64,000 nt of DNA from Lentzea sp. NBRC 102530 (GTDB lineage: Bacteria > Actinomycetota > Actinomycetes > Mycobacteriales > Pseudonocardiaceae). Under the pieces are notes generated by a model. That model was given only the letters and a program-made list of their open reading frames with translations. It was not told the origin of the DNA and did no database searches. Positions 49,861 through 59,303 of the stretch are shown here, piece by piece (positions within the stretch are counted from its first letter, which is position 1; every line of letters begins with the position of its first letter). Position numbers and translations under genes: made by a program. Location of the stretch: the NCBI RefSeq assembly GCF_030269365.1, contig NZ_BSTF01000005.1, forward strand, positions 186,001 through 250,000. The letters are read 5' to 3'.

Positions 49861-51449
49861 AGGTCGAGGACCAGGTCGGTCTCCGGGCGCGCGCAGCAGA
49901 TCAGCGCGTGGCCCGGGGCCGGTGGTTCCAACGGCTCCGGATCGTTCGTGAAGGTGCCGGACAGCACCGGTGTCACGCACGTGTGGCAGACGCCGGTGCG
50001 GCACGACCAGCGGGTCGGGACGTCGCACGCCTCGGCGAGGTCGAGGACCGACTCGTCGTCGCGGACCGCCGCGGTGAGGCCGTTGCGGGCGAAGGTGATC
50101 TGCGGGCCGGTGCCCGGTCGTGCGGGCTGGTGCGGCGCGACGGTGGTGACGCCGGTCAGGCCGGGATTGATGGCCGTGCGCGCACCGAACAGTTCGGTGT
50201 GGATCCGGGCCGGGTCGAAGCCGAGGCCGACGAGGGCCTCGCGCATGTCGTCCATGAAAGCGTTGGGGCCGCACAGGTACGCGCTCGCACCGATCGGCAG
50301 GTCGACCAGGTCGCGTTGCGTCAACCTGCCTCGCTCCGAGAAGCGGACGACCGTCCGAGTGGGCCCGAGTTCCCGCACCTCCTCGGCGAAGGCCTGGTCG
50401 GCTGAACGCGTCGTGTGCACCCACCACACCTCGCGGTCCGTCCCCTTGAGCGCGTGCAGCATCGCGAGCACCGGCGTGATCCCCACCCCGGCCGAGAGCA
50501 GCACCACCGGTTCGTCGCCGGGTTCCAGCACGAACTCCCCGCGCGGCGCCGCCACTTCCAGCTCGTCGCCGGGTTTCACGTTGTCGTGCAACCAACTGCT
50601 GACCACGCCGTCGCGCTTGACGCTGATCCGGTACGAGTCCGCCGAGAGCGAGTAGCTGCGCACTCCGCCCGGCACCCGGACCGTCAGGTACTGGCCCGGC
50701 AACGCGCGCGGCAGGCCGTCACCGGCGAGGTGGAACGACGTGATGGACGGGCCCTCCGGCACGACCGCCTCCACCCGCACCGATCGGAACCCGACCCGGC
50801 CAACGGGTTCCGGCGGTGCCAGCAGGTCGCGGAACGAACCCTGCCAGCCGGGGCTCAGCGCGGGGATGTCGACGGCCTTGAGCAGGCTCTCGCGGTCCTT
50901 GCCCGGCAGGTAGAGCAACGCGTCGATCGCGGCGACGCTCAGCGCGTGCCGGCCGACGCGGGTGCGCACGATCTCGTCGCCCGCCCGCACCTCGCCCTCG
51001 GTGATCACCCGCAGGTAGAAGCCGGGACGGCCGTGCGCGACCATCAACGACGGCATGCGCGGCTCGTCCAGCCTCATCCCGACGCGGTAGCAGGTGACGC
51101 GCGGCTGGGTGACCTCGAACTCGGCCCCGCCGATGCGGAACCGGTCGCCCACGTGCACCTCGGTGTCGGCCAGGCCCTCGACCGTGAAGTTCTCGCCGAA
51201 CTGGCCGTGCTCGAACGTCCGTCCCAGTTCGGACCTCCAGTGCTCGTAGGACTCCCGCTGGTACACGAGCACCGCGCGGTTCTCGCCACCGTGCCCACCG
51301 AGGTCGCCCTGGCCGTCGCCGTCGATGTTGAGGCGGCGGACCATGCGCGGCCCGTCGACCGGCTGCTTGAAGATTCCGGTGTGGACGGTCCTGCCGTGCC
51401 AGGAGACGTCCTTCGGCAGACCGACGTTCAACGACAGCAGGCGGGCCAT
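49857..51449 (-). CDS. MOSC - flavin reductase - [2Fe-2S] ferredoxin fusion protein
   Basis: A 530-residue three-part protein. Residues about 1-220 are a MOSC domain ([41 protein letters not shown]) of the YiiM type. Residues about 235-430 are a ferredoxin-NADP reductase-like module with FAD motif RSYSLSAD and NAD motif [18 protein letters not shown]. Residues about 445-530 are a plant-type ferredoxin with the cysteines in [18 protein letters not shown] and ALICCA. YiiM-like MOSC proteins reduce N-hydroxylated compounds using molybdenum cofactor, so this may be a self-sufficient reductase; that is inference. ATG at 51449 overlaps the stop of the CGNR gene by one base. Confidence 0.87.
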   Translation of the reverse strand: MARLLSLNVGLPKDVSWHGRTVHTGIFKQPVDGPRMVRRLNIDGDGQGDLGGHGGENRAVLVYQRESYEHWRSELGRTFEHGQFGENFTVEGLADTEVHVGDRFRIGGAEFEVTQPRVTCYRVGMRLDEPRMPSLMVAHGRPGFYLRVITEGEVRAGDEIVRTRVGRHALSVAAIDALLYLPGKDRESLLKAVDIPALSPGWQGSFRDLLAPPEPVGRVGFRSVRVEAVVPEGPSITSFHLAGDGLPRALPGQYLTVRVPGGVRSYSLSADSYRISVKRDGVVSSWLHDNVKPGDELEVAAPRGEFVLEPGDEPVVLLSAGVGITPVLAMLHALKGTDREVWWVHTTRSADQAFAEEVRELGPTRTVVRFSERGRLTQRDLVDLPIGASAYLCGPNAFMDDMREALVGLGFDPARIHTELFGARTAINPGLTGVTTVAPHQPARPGTGPQITFARNGLTAAVRDDESVLDLAEACDVPTRWSCRTGVCHTCVTPVLSGTFTNDPEPLEPPAPGHALICCARPETDLVLDL

Positions 51450-51937
51450 CAGCGTTCTCCTCGCGTGCGCTGGTAGTGGCGGCGGGCTTTCATCCTGTTG
51501 CCGCACACCGCCATCGAGCACCAGCGGGCGGAGTTCGGCTTGCTGTGGTCGATCAGGAACAGCCGGCACTCGGGGTTCGCGCACGGTCGCAGCCGTCCGG
51601 GGCTGGAGACCCGCAGTGCGTCCCAGGCGAGCACCGCGCGTGCGGCCGCCGTTCGTCCTCCGGGCAGGTCGAGGTGCCACACGAGACCGGACGGGTCGAC
51701 GCCCGCCCGTTGCCGCACACCCTCCACGAACGGCGCCAGCGCGGCCGTCTCCCCGGTGCCGCGGACCACCGCCTGCAACGCGTCCCGCGCGGCCACGAGG
51801 GCGCGCAGTTCGTCCTTCGACGCCGGCTGGTCGTGCGACGTCAGCCACCCCGGGCCGTCCTCCGCGAGCAGGTCGTGCTGTCCGTCGTCCAGCACGGGTG
51901 TGGTGTTCAGCAGGTCGAGCAACAGCGCCTCGTCCAT
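51449..51937 (-). CDS. CGNR zinc finger protein
   Basis: A 162-residue protein with an ABATE-like N-terminal domain (LLLDLLNTTPVLDDGQ, SKDELRALVAARDALQAVV) and a C-terminal CGNR zinc finger: CANPECRLFLIDHSKPNSAR, then WCSMAVCGNRMKARRHYQR, giving a C4 zinc site. Such proteins are considered stress-linked transcription regulators. ATG at 51937 has GGAGG. It leads the operon with the MOSC fusion gene and may regulate the divergent promoter pair just upstream. Confidence 0.85.
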   Translation of the reverse strand: MDEALLLDLLNTTPVLDDGQHDLLAEDGPGWLTSHDQPASKDELRALVAARDALQAVVRGTGETAALAPFVEGVRQRAGVDPSGLVWHLDLPGGRTAAARAVLAWDALRVSSPGRLRPCANPECRLFLIDHSKPNSARWCSMAVCGNRMKARRHYQRTRGER

Positions 51938-52021
51938 TCCTAACCTCCAAAGTGACCCTTGACAGGTTATAGGACCGGGTGTCTAACTATCAACCACCGT
52001 TTAAAAGGTTAGGAGATGGTC
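51938..52021. promoter_or_regulatory. overlapping divergent promoters and candidate operator
   Basis: Plus strand: TTGACA (51959-51964), 17 bases, TCTAAC, reading toward the DUF427 gene. Minus strand: TTGATA, 16 bases, TATAAC, reading toward the CGNR gene. The two overlap face to face. Between them GGTTATAG and CTATCAACC form an imperfect dyad, a candidate operator. Both promoters are unusually close to consensus for this genome. Confidence 0.6.
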
Positions 52022-52867
52022 ATGGGTCTGTCGTGGCAGCAAGGGCCGTTGGGTGCGAAGGCCGTGGGGCGGTTCCTGACGCCGGAACCGTTGCCGGAGC
52101 GGCTGTTGTGGGCCGAACCGCTGCGCCGCCGGATGCGCGTGAAGCACGCGGGGGAGTGGGTCACCGACAGCGAGAACGTCGTGCTGCTGCACGAACCCGG
52201 CCGTTATCCGGTCGCGTACTTCCCGCGTGACGACGTGACGGGGCTCGAAGAAGAGACGCGCACGACGAACCACCGCGATTTCGGTGTCACCAAGTGGTTC
52301 GCGGTGGGGGCGGCGAAGCACGCGGCGTGGCAGCACGTCGATCTGCCCGCGCATGCTGACGTCCTGCGAGACAGGATCGCTTTCGCCTGGCGTGCGATGG
52401 AAGCGTTCTACGAGGAGGACGAACGGATCGTCGGGCACGCGGCCGATCCGTACCACCGCATCGACATCCGGCAGACCTCACGGCACCTCGTCGTGCGGGA
52501 CGGCGACCGGGTCGTCGCGGACACGAAGAGGCCGCTGGCGCTGTACGAATCGGGTTTCGCGACGCGCTGGTACGTGCCGCGCGAGGACGTCGATGCGGAC
52601 GCCTTGCGGCACGTCGAATGCGAGACCTTCTGCCCCTACAAGGGTTTGGCGAGCTACTACGACATCGGTGACCGCAAGCGCGCCGCCTGGTCGTACCCGG
52701 ACGCGTGGGCCGAGGTGGCCCCGGTGTCGAACTGGGTCTCGTTCGAACCCGACGTCGTCGACGTGTGGCTCGACGACCGCAAGCTCGCCCTGGAACCAGG
52801 GCAAACCGTTGTGCCGCACGGCATCGACCGCGGCCTCACCCCGGAAGAGATCGAGGGACTGCGATGA
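52022..52867 (+). CDS. tandem DUF427 protein
   Basis: A 281-residue protein with two DUF427-type units. The first (about residues 35-125) carries YPVAYFPRDDV; the second (about 150-255) carries ATRWYVPREDVDADALRHVE and CETFCPYKGLASYYDIGD, the full family signature. The fold is a small beta-barrel of unknown function. ATG at 52022 has TAGGAG at six bases and is preferred to ATG at 52016. The stop overlaps the SDR start in ATGA, so the two are coupled. Confidence 0.83.
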   Translation: MGLSWQQGPLGAKAVGRFLTPEPLPERLLWAEPLRRRMRVKHAGEWVTDSENVVLLHEPGRYPVAYFPRDDVTGLEEETRTTNHRDFGVTKWFAVGAAKHAAWQHVDLPAHADVLRDRIAFAWRAMEAFYEEDERIVGHAADPYHRIDIRQTSRHLVVRDGDRVVADTKRPLALYESGFATRWYVPREDVDADALRHVECETFCPYKGLASYYDIGDRKRAAWSYPDAWAEVAPVSNWVSFEPDVVDVWLDDRKLALEPGQTVVPHGIDRGLTPEEIEGLR

Positions 52868-53517
52868 AGGTGCTGGTCATCGGACGTGACAGCGGCATCG
52901 CCGGCGCGGTGGCCGCGAAGGTGCGCGCCGCCGGCGGCACGGTCGTGCTGGCCGGGCGCAACCAGGACGAGCACGTCGACCTGACCGACGAGGCCAGTGT
53001 CGCGGCCCTCGCCGAACGGGTCGGCACCGTCGACCACGTCGTGTCGACCGCCTCGGCCAGGGCCCGTGGCACGGTCGCCGATCTCGACCGGGACGCCGTG
53101 CGGGCGTCGTTCGACGTCAAGGTCGTCGGCCCGATCCTGCTGGCCAGGCACTTCGCCCCGCGCATGCCCGCCACCGGGTCGTTCGTCTTCTTCTCCGGCG
53201 CCTCCGCCCGCAAGGTCATGCCGGGCATGCTCGCCGTCGGCGCCACCAACGCCGCCGTGGACGCCATCACCCGCGGCCTTGCGGTCGAACTCGCGCCTCT
53301 CCGGGTCAACGCCATCTCGCCCGGCACGATCGACACCGGCGCCTACGACGGCCTCGGTGCGCAGAAGGCGGTGTTGTTCGCGGCCCGCGAAGCCACCAGC
53401 CCGGCCGGGCGGGTCGGACAGGCCGACGAGATCGCCGACGCGGTGTTCTTCGCGCTCACCAACAGGTTCCTGACCGGCGTCTCGCTCGGCGTCGACGGTG
53501 GAGAGGTGCTGGTCTGA
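52864..53517 (+). CDS. SDR-fold protein lacking the catalytic Tyr/Lys
   Basis: A 217-residue short-chain dehydrogenase/reductase-like protein. It starts VLVIGRDSGIAGAVAAKVRA, a degenerate TGxxxGIG loop, and has the Ser region FFSGASARKV. Where family members carry YxxxK, this protein reads VGATNAAVDAITRGLAVELA, so both Tyr and Lys appear replaced (Val and Asn). LRVNAISPGTIDTG and GVSLGVDGGEVLV are otherwise typical. It may be a binding protein or use a different mechanism. ATG at 52864 overlaps the DUF427 stop. Confidence 0.82.
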   Translation: MKVLVIGRDSGIAGAVAAKVRAAGGTVVLAGRNQDEHVDLTDEASVAALAERVGTVDHVVSTASARARGTVADLDRDAVRASFDVKVVGPILLARHFAPRMPATGSFVFFSGASARKVMPGMLAVGATNAAVDAITRGLAVELAPLRVNAISPGTIDTGAYDGLGAQKAVLFAAREATSPAGRVGQADEIADAVFFALTNRFLTGVSLGVDGGEVLV

Positions 53518-53518
53518 G

Positions 53519-53923
53519 GTGGACTACCGGATCGAGGTCGTGACCATCCCCGTCAGCGACGTGGACAAGGCGATCACCTTCTACACGAAAATGGCCGGAT
53601 TCGAGTTGGACGTCGACTATCGGCCGAACGACCAATTCCGCGTAGTGCAACTCACGCCGCCCGGTTCGGGGTGTTCCATCCAGTTCGGCACCGGTGTCGG
53701 GAACTACCTGGTCGTGAACGACATCGAGGCCGCGCACCAGGAGATGGCAGGTCGCGGCGTGAGCGTCGGACCGTTGCGGCACAAGGCGGGCATGCCCGAC
53801 TGGCAGGGCGGTTTCGCGCCCGGCAGGGACCCCGCGCGGCGCAACTACGCGAGCTTCTTCGACTTCACCGACCTCGACGGCAACCTGTGGACGGTGCAGG
53901 AACGAGGATCGCGCGGGAAATAG
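53519..53923 (+). CDS. VOC family (glyoxalase-like) protein
   Basis: A 134-residue vicinal-oxygen-chelate protein. IPVSDVDKAITFYTKMAGFE opens the first beta-alpha-beta-beta-beta unit, and the second unit ends FFDFTDLDGNLWTVQE with the usual metal-ligand Glu. VRPLRHKAG-like GPLRHKAGMPDWQ lies between. GTG at 53519 is one base after the SDR stop. It belongs to the DUF427-SDR-VOC operon; the substrate is unknown. Confidence 0.83.
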   Translation: MDYRIEVVTIPVSDVDKAITFYTKMAGFELDVDYRPNDQFRVVQLTPPGSGCSIQFGTGVGNYLVVNDIEAAHQEMAGRGVSVGPLRHKAGMPDWQGGFAPGRDPARRNYASFFDFTDLDGNLWTVQERGSRGK

Positions 53924-53946
53924 TGGCGAGGGTCGAGTAAACGGGG

Positions 53947-53962
53947 TTAACTGGGTGAGGTG
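53947..53962 (+). promoter_or_regulatory. leaderless promoter of the P450 gene
   Basis: TTAACT (53947-53952), seven bases, then GTG at 53960. No ribosome site is seen. Confidence 0.45.
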
Positions 53963-55165
53963 ACGACACTCACCCGGTTGCCCGCCGACTACGTCCAGAA
54001 CCCGCACGAGGTGCACGACCTGTTGCGCGCCGAGGGGCCGGTGCGGGAAGTCATCCTGCCGCACGGTCTCAAGGCCTGGCTCGTCACTCGCTACGACGAG
54101 GCGAAGATCGCCCTCACCGACCCGAGGATCAGCAAGGACATCCAGACCGGTGGCCACCTGATGGCCAAGCACGCCACCCAGGCGCACGTGCGCCGCGAGG
54201 TCGAGCCCACGCTCGCCGTCCACATGCTCAACCTGGACCCGCCCCACCACACCCGCCTGCGCAAGCTCGTGACCAAGGCCTTCACCGCCCGTCGCGTCGA
54301 GTTGATGCGTCCGCGCGTCGAGGAGATCGCGGCCGAGCTGATCGCGAAGCTGGACGACGGCGACGAGGTCGACCTGCTGGAGGTGTTCGCGTTCCCGCTG
54401 CCCATCACGGTGATCTGTGAGCTGCTCGGGATCCCGATCGACAACCGCGACGACTTCCGCGAGTGGTCCAACCAGCTGCTGTCGTTCGGCACGCCCGAGC
54501 AGGTCCAGGCAGCGGCGGCCTCGATGGCGGGCTTCCTGTTCCAGCACGTCACGGCGATCGCCGAGGCCGAGCCGAACGACACGTTCTTCTCCGCCCTCGT
54601 GCACGCGGACGACTCCGGTGACCGGCTGAGCACCGAAGAGCTGATCTCGATGGCGTTCCTGCTGCTGGTGGCGGGCCACGAGACGACGGTGAACCTCATC
54701 GGCAACGCCGTGCTCGCGTTGCTGAAGAACCCGGAGCAGCTGCAGATCCTCAAGGACCGCCCGGAACTGATCCCGGCGAGCACCGAGGAGTTCCTGCGGC
54801 TGGAAGGACCGGTGAACGTCGCGACCTTCCGGTACACCAAGGAGTCCGTCGAGCTCGGCGGCGTGACCGTGCCCGCCGACGAGATCCTCATGGTGTCGCT
54901 GATCGCCGCGAACCGCGACCCGCAGCGCTACGAGAACGCCGACCAGCTGGACGTGACGCGGTCCGCGCAGGGCCACGTGGCGTTCGGGCACGGCATCCAC
55001 TTCTGCCTCGGCGCGCCGCTGGCCCGCCTGGAGTTCGACGTGGCGCTCACGCGGCTGCTGGCCCGGTTCCCGAACCTGACGCTCGCGGCCGAGCCGGAGA
55101 CGCTGGGGTGGCGGGACAGCACGCTGATCCGCGGCCTGCACACGCTGCCGGTGCGCCTCGCCTAA
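53960..55165 (+). CDS. cytochrome P450 (CYP107-like)
   Basis: A 401-residue soluble P450. The I-helix oxygen-binding motif is [17 protein letters not shown] (about residues 232-248), the K-helix ExxR is in [11 protein letters not shown] (about 285), and the heme-thiolate loop is [20 protein letters not shown] (Cys about 350). The sequence is closest in feel to the CYP107 group. It ends 10 bases before bioA on the same strand. Bacillus BioI, also CYP107, supplies pimelate for biotin, so a biotin role is possible but unproven; a natural-product or xenobiotic role is the alternative. Confidence 0.88.
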   Translation: MTTLTRLPADYVQNPHEVHDLLRAEGPVREVILPHGLKAWLVTRYDEAKIALTDPRISKDIQTGGHLMAKHATQAHVRREVEPTLAVHMLNLDPPHHTRLRKLVTKAFTARRVELMRPRVEEIAAELIAKLDDGDEVDLLEVFAFPLPITVICELLGIPIDNRDDFREWSNQLLSFGTPEQVQAAAASMAGFLFQHVTAIAEAEPNDTFFSALVHADDSGDRLSTEELISMAFLLLVAGHETTVNLIGNAVLALLKNPEQLQILKDRPELIPASTEEFLRLEGPVNVATFRYTKESVELGGVTVPADEILMVSLIAANRDPQRYENADQLDVTRSAQGHVAFGHGIHFCLGAPLARLEFDVALTRLLARFPNLTLAAEPETLGWRDSTLIRGLHTLPVRLA

Positions 55166-55175
55166 TCTCGGGCGG

Positions 55176-56432
55176 GTGGACGACCTGCTGAAGCTCGACC
55201 AGGCGCACGTCTGGCACCCGTACGGCCCGATGCCGGGCACCCAGGAACCGCTGCTCGTCGCGGAGGCCTCGGGTGTCCGGCTCACCCTCGCGGACGGCCG
55301 TGAGCTGGTCGACGGCATGTCGTCGTGGTGGGCGGCCATCCACGGCTACCGCCACCCGGTGCTGGACGCGGCCGTCACCTCCCAGCTCGGCCGGATGAGC
55401 CACGTGATGTTCGGCGGGCTCACGCACGAGCCCGCCATCAGGCTCTGCGAGAAGCTCGTGGAGATCACGCCTGAGCCCTTGCAGCACGTGTTCCTGTGCG
55501 ACTCCGGCTCGGTGTCGGTCGAGGTCGCCGTGAAGATGTGCCTGCAGTACTGGCGTTCGCGGAACCGGCCGGAGAAGCACCGCCTGCTGACGTGGCGCGG
55601 CGGGTACCACGGCGACACGTTCAACCCGATGTCCGTGTGCGACCCCGACGGCGGGATGCATTCGCTGTGGCGTGGAATCCTGCCGCAGCAGGTGTTCGCG
55701 GACGAACCGCCGGCCGAGATGGACACCGCGTACGTCCAGCACCTCGCGGACCTCATCGAAGAACACGCTCACGAACTGGCCGCGATCATCGTCGAGCCGG
55801 TCGTGCAGGGCGCCGGGGGCATGAGGTTCCACGACCCCCGCTACCTGCATGTACTCCGTGAGCTCGCATACACACACGACGTGCTGTTGGTGTTCGACGA
55901 GATCGCCACGGGGTTCGGGCGCACGGGCGAGCTGTTCGGCGCCGGCCACGCGAACGTCAGCCCGGACGTCATGTGCCTCGGCAAGTCGCTGACCGGCGGA
56001 TACATGACGATGGCCGCCACCTTGTGCACGTCCCGGGTGGCGGACGGGATCAGCAAGGGTGAGGTGCCGGTGCTCGCACACGGGCCGACGTTCATGGGCA
56101 ACCCGCTGGCCGCCGCGGTATCGCTGGCGTCGATCGAACTGCTGCTGTCGCAGGACTGGAAGCGCGAGGTCTCGCGTATCGAGACCGGTCTCAGGAACGG
56201 ACTCGCGCCCGCACGCGCGTTGCCCGGTGTTCGGGACGTGCGCGTGCTGGGCGCTATCGGTGTCGTGCAGCTGCATGAGCCCGTGGACATGGCACGGGCG
56301 ACGAAGGCCGCCGTGGACGCTGGGGTGTGGCTGCGGCCGTTCCGCGACCTGATCTACACGATGCCGCCGTTCATCAGCACGGACGACGACATCGCGGCGA
56401 TCTGTCAGGGCGTGATCGCGGCGGCCAGCTGA
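55176..56432 (+). CDS. bioA: adenosylmethionine-8-amino-7-oxononanoate aminotransferase
   Basis: A 418-residue class III PLP aminotransferase that converts KAPA to DAPA with S-adenosylmethionine as amino donor. Signatures are [64 protein letters not shown], and the PLP lysine in [18 protein letters not shown] (about residue 270). The GTG at 55176 follows TAATCT by seven bases, where TAA is also the P450 stop; initiation could be leaderless or coupled. The 3' end overlaps the convergent glutaredoxin gene by 28 bases. The bioF gene often found next to bioA is absent from this window. Confidence 0.95.
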   Translation: MDDLLKLDQAHVWHPYGPMPGTQEPLLVAEASGVRLTLADGRELVDGMSSWWAAIHGYRHPVLDAAVTSQLGRMSHVMFGGLTHEPAIRLCEKLVEITPEPLQHVFLCDSGSVSVEVAVKMCLQYWRSRNRPEKHRLLTWRGGYHGDTFNPMSVCDPDGGMHSLWRGILPQQVFADEPPAEMDTAYVQHLADLIEEHAHELAAIIVEPVVQGAGGMRFHDPRYLHVLRELAYTHDVLLVFDEIATGFGRTGELFGAGHANVSPDVMCLGKSLTGGYMTMAATLCTSRVADGISKGEVPVLAHGPTFMGNPLAAAVSLASIELLLSQDWKREVSRIETGLRNGLAPARALPGVRDVRVLGAIGVVQLHEPVDMARATKAAVDAGVWLRPFRDLIYTMPPFISTDDDIAAICQGVIAAAS

Positions 56433-56647
56433 GTGTCCGTCGGTTCGACCATGAACTCGCCGTTCGGCAGCACCACGACGGGGATCTGCTTGCGGCCGGA
56501 GATCTCGATCGCCTTGTCCCGCGCCGCGTCGTCGTGCTCGACGTCGACGTAGGTGAACGGCACGTTGTTGCGGGTCAGCCACGACTTGGCCCGGCGGCAG
56601 TCGCCACACCATTCGGCGCCGTACATCACGATCGGTTCGTCGGTCAT
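56405..56647 (-). CDS. mycoredoxin/glutaredoxin-like protein
   Basis: An 80-residue thioredoxin-fold protein with the redox motif [16 protein letters not shown] (CGDC at about residues 14-17) and the cis-Pro region [19 protein letters not shown]. Actinobacterial proteins of this size usually serve as mycoredoxins that work with mycothiol; here the CGDC motif differs from the CGYC of Mrx1. ATG at 56647 follows TACGGT by six bases (leaderless). It diverges from bioD. Confidence 0.87.
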   Translation of the reverse strand: MTDEPIVMYGAEWCGDCRRAKSWLTRNNVPFTYVDVEHDDAARDKAIEISGRKQIPVVVLPNGEFMVEPTDTQLAAAITP

Positions 56648-56686
56648 GTGATCACCGTAGGTGAGGTTCTAGGGTGGGGCCCTGTG
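56645..56686. promoter_or_regulatory. divergent leaderless promoters of the glutaredoxin gene and bioD
   Basis: Minus strand: TACGGT (56659-56654), six bases, ATG at 56647. Plus strand: TAGGGT (56670-56675), eight bases, GTG at 56684. The two start codons are only 36 bases apart, so the -35 region of each lies in the other gene or its promoter. Confidence 0.5.
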
Positions 56687-57403
56687 AGCGTGCTGGTGAT
56701 CACCGGAACCGGGACCGAGGTCGGCAAGACCGCCGTCACCGCGGGCATCGCGGCGCTGGCCAGGGCAGAAGGCAGACGGGTCGCGGTGCTGAAGCCCGCG
56801 CAGACCGGCCTGCTGCCCGGCGAGCCGGGCGACGTGGCGGAGGTGGCGCGGCTCGCGGGCGACGTGACGACCCGTGAGCTGGCGAGATACCCCGACCCGC
56901 TGGCCCCGGCCACCGCGGCCAGACGCGCGGGCATGGCCACCGTGCACCCCAAGGACGTCGCCGCGGCCGTGACGGAGCTCGACGAGACCCACGACCTGGT
57001 GCTGGTCGAGGGCGCGGGCGGGCTGCTGGTGCGGTTCGACGAGAGCGGTTCGACCCTGGCCGACATCGCGTGGGCGGTGAACGCGCCGGTCCTGATCGTG
57101 GCGCAGGCGGGGCTCGGCACGTTGAACACGACCGCGCTGACGGCCGAGGCGTTGCAGCGGCGTGGGCTCGAAGCGATCGGCGTCGTGGTCGGCAGCTGGC
57201 CGTTGCACCCGGACCTCGCGTCGCTCACCAACCTGGCTGATCTGCCCGAAGCGGCGGGTGCCCCGTTGCTCGGCGCGCTGCCCCAGGGTGTGACGAAGCT
57301 CGGTTCTGTGGATTTCCTGGGCGTTGCCAAGAGATCGTTCTCACCGTGGTTCGGCGGGGCGTTCGACCCGGACACGTTCGCGGCTCAGTTCGCGGTCCAG
57401 TGA
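56684..57403 (+). CDS. bioD: dethiobiotin synthetase
   Basis: A 239-residue ATP-dependent carboxylase-like enzyme that closes the ureido ring of dethiobiotin from DAPA and CO2. The P-loop is [20 protein letters not shown] (residues about 5-24). [15 protein letters not shown] and [15 protein letters not shown] are family motifs. GTG at 56684 is taken as the start; GTG at 56690 is possible. It lies between bioA and bioB, interrupted by the reversed glutaredoxin gene. Confidence 0.93.
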   Translation: MSVLVITGTGTEVGKTAVTAGIAALARAEGRRVAVLKPAQTGLLPGEPGDVAEVARLAGDVTTRELARYPDPLAPATAARRAGMATVHPKDVAAAVTELDETHDLVLVEGAGGLLVRFDESGSTLADIAWAVNAPVLIVAQAGLGTLNTTALTAEALQRRGLEAIGVVVGSWPLHPDLASLTNLADLPEAAGAPLLGALPQGVTKLGSVDFLGVAKRSFSPWFGGAFDPDTFAAQFAVQ

Positions 57404-57473
57404 CCTACGTCGCTCCACGATGAAGGATTCAGTGCGGCATAGTGCACGCCAGGCCACAGGAGGAGGAGAGACC

Positions 57474-58490
57474 GTGACCGCAGCTCCGGAACAGATCGAC
57501 GTGCTCGACGAGGCTCGTGAGCAGGTGCTCGAACGAGGAGTCGGACTGTCGGAGGAGCAGGTCCTCAAGGTCCTCGAACTCCCCGACGACCGCATCCCCG
57601 AGCTCCTGGCCCTCGCCCACGAGGTCCGCGAACGCTGGTGCGGCCCCGAGGTCGAGGTCGAGGGCATCGTGTCGCTCAAGACCGGCGGCTGCCCCGAGGA
57701 CTGCCACTTCTGCTCGCAGTCGGGCCAGTTCCCGTCGCCCGTGCGGTCGGCGTGGCTCGACATCCCCGGCCTGGTCCGCGCAGCGAGGCAGACCCGCGAC
57801 ACCGGCGCGACCGAGTTCTGCATCGTCGCGGCCGTGCGCGGCCCGGACAAGCGGCTGCTCTCGCAGGTGCGCGACGGCATCAAGGCCATCCGCGAGGACG
57901 GCAACGACATCCAGATCGCCTGTTCGCTGGGCATGCTCACGCAGGAGCAGGTCGACGAGCTCGTGGCGATGGGCGTGCACCGCTACAACCACAACCTCGA
58001 GACGGCCCGTTCGCACTTCCCGGAGGTCGTGACCACGCACTCCTGGGAGGAGCGCTGGGACACGCTGCGGATGATCCGCGACGCCGGCATGGAGGTCTGC
58101 TGCGGCGGCATCATCGGCATGGGGGAGACGCTGGCGCAGCGCGCGGAGTTCGCGGTGCAGCTCGCCGAGCTGGAGCCCGACGAGGTGCCGCTCAACTTCC
58201 TCATCCCGAACCCCGGCACGCCGTACGAGAACTACCCGGTCGTCGAGGGCGCCGAGGCGTTGCGCACGGTCGGCGCGTTCCGGCTCGCCCTGCCGCGCAC
58301 GATCCTGCGGTTCGCCGGTGGCCGTGAGCTGACGTTCGGCGACCTGGGCGCGAAGCAGGGCATGCTCGGCGGCATCAACGCGATCATCGTCGGCAACTAC
58401 CTGACGAACCTCGGCCGCCCGGCGCAGCAGGACCTCGACATGCTGGAAGAGCTGTCGATGCCCATCAAGGCGTTGAGCCAGACCCTGTGA
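57474..58490 (+). CDS. bioB: biotin synthase
   Basis: A 338-residue radical SAM enzyme that inserts sulfur into dethiobiotin. The [4Fe-4S] motif CxxxCxxC is in [18 protein letters not shown] (about residues 77-84). Other BioB signatures are [22 protein letters not shown] with the [2Fe-2S]-site region, [10 protein letters not shown] and the C-terminal Arg region [16 protein letters not shown] at 57474 follows an AGGAGGAGGAGA purine run; the in-frame upstream starts are not needed. The stop overlaps the bsaP ATG (TGATG). Confidence 0.95.
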   Translation: MTAAPEQIDVLDEAREQVLERGVGLSEEQVLKVLELPDDRIPELLALAHEVRERWCGPEVEVEGIVSLKTGGCPEDCHFCSQSGQFPSPVRSAWLDIPGLVRAARQTRDTGATEFCIVAAVRGPDKRLLSQVRDGIKAIREDGNDIQIACSLGMLTQEQVDELVAMGVHRYNHNLETARSHFPEVVTTHSWEERWDTLRMIRDAGMEVCCGGIIGMGETLAQRAEFAVQLAELEPDEVPLNFLIPNPGTPYENYPVVEGAEALRTVGAFRLALPRTILRFAGGRELTFGDLGAKQGMLGGINAIIVGNYLTNLGRPAQQDLDMLEELSMPIKALSQTL

Positions 58491-58678
58491 TGACGTACTG
58501 CTCCTTCTGCGGCAAAGAGGATGCTGACGGCGACCACGCGTTCTGCCGTCAGCGGTTGTCCATGATCGACCCGCCGCGGTACTGCGCGGAGTGCGCGCGC
58601 CGCATGGTCGTCCAGGTGACGCCGGACGGCTGGACGGCGCGCTGCAGCCGTCATGGAGAGACCGCCTCGGCTCGGTAG
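58490..58678 (+). CDS. bsaP: biotin synthase auxiliary protein
   Basis: A 62-residue Cys-rich protein immediately after bioB. Cysteines occur in [30 protein letters not shown] and ARCSRHG, a pattern that suits metal or Fe-S binding. In mycobacteria the small gene after bioB (Rv1590 position) has been described as a biotin synthase auxiliary protein needed for BioB activity. The conserved [20 protein letters not shown] segment supports this identity. ATG at 58490 overlaps the bioB stop; GTG at 58487 is an alternative. Confidence 0.85.
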   Translation: MTYCSFCGKEDADGDHAFCRQRLSMIDPPRYCAECARRMVVQVTPDGWTARCSRHGETASAR

Positions 58679-58694
58679 TAATCTCTCGCGAATG
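58679..58694 (+). promoter_or_regulatory. leaderless promoter of the DUF2567 gene
   Basis: TAATCT (58679-58684), seven bases, ATG at 58692, the same hexamer and spacing as upstream of bioA. Confidence 0.45.
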
Positions 58695-59285
58695 GACGAG
58701 AAAGCAGCGCCGGTGCGCATCGAACCCGTGCCGGAGCCGCCGTACGTCTACCACTACTACCTCCGGCCACGGCCGAAGGTGGTGGTGAAGCGGGACCTGC
58801 TGCCGGGCGTCGTGGTGGCGCTGACGACGTTCGCGTTCGGGCTGCCCGCCGCCTACCTGTGGTCGTGGCTGGCACCGGCGCAGCTCAAGATCGTTTCGGC
58901 GCAGGACGGCAAGTTCTACCCGATCGGGCTGGAGAGCTACCACCGGCTCGACGCGCTGATGGTGTTCGTGATGATCGGCCTCGGCGCCGGTGTGATCACG
59001 GGCGTCGCCACCTGGCTGCTGCGGCAGCGGCGCGGGCCCGTCGCGATGCTCGGGATGACCGTCGGCGCGTTCGGTGCCGGGTGGTTCATGCAGTTCCTGG
59101 GCGGCTCGCTCGCCGCCGGCGCGTACCCGATGCCCGCGTCGATCAAGGCCAACGACACGTTGCTCGTCGCACCGTCGCTGGAGACGTGGTGGGGGATCCT
59201 GGCGTGGCCGTTGGGCGCCGCGCTGGCGTACGGCTGCTGCGCGGCCTGGAACGGCCTGGACGACCTGGGACGACGCCTCGGCTGA
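58692..59285 (+). CDS. DUF2567 family membrane protein
   Basis: A 197-residue protein with four membrane segments (about residues 33-53, 78-100, 108-128, 160-185). The pattern and the place directly after bioB-bsaP match the DUF2567 protein at the equivalent mycobacterial locus (Rv1591). Function unknown. ATG at 58692 is chosen from the leaderless spacing; the upstream ATG at 58653 would overlap bsaP. Confidence 0.8.
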   Translation: MDEKAAPVRIEPVPEPPYVYHYYLRPRPKVVVKRDLLPGVVVALTTFAFGLPAAYLWSWLAPAQLKIVSAQDGKFYPIGLESYHRLDALMVFVMIGLGAGVITGVATWLLRQRRGPVAMLGMTVGAFGAGWFMQFLGGSLAAGAYPMPASIKANDTLLVAPSLETWWGILAWPLGAALAYGCCAAWNGLDDLGRRLG

Positions 59286-59295
59286 GGCGCCGTCC
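59268..59295. terminator. convergent terminator after the DUF2567 gene
   Basis: GGACGACGCCTC pairs with GAGGCGCCGTCC (one mismatch, four-base loop). The hairpin spans the DUF2567 stop codon and ends in CCCCTGGTTCT, between two convergent genes. Confidence 0.65.
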
Positions 59296-59303
59296 CCCTG
59301 GTT

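Noticed and set aside
46222-50595. 1457-codon minus-strand frame opposite dnaE
   Set aside because: It runs through dnaE, a promoter region and part of a real minus-strand gene in a different frame. Its amino-acid bias is that of antisense high-GC DNA.
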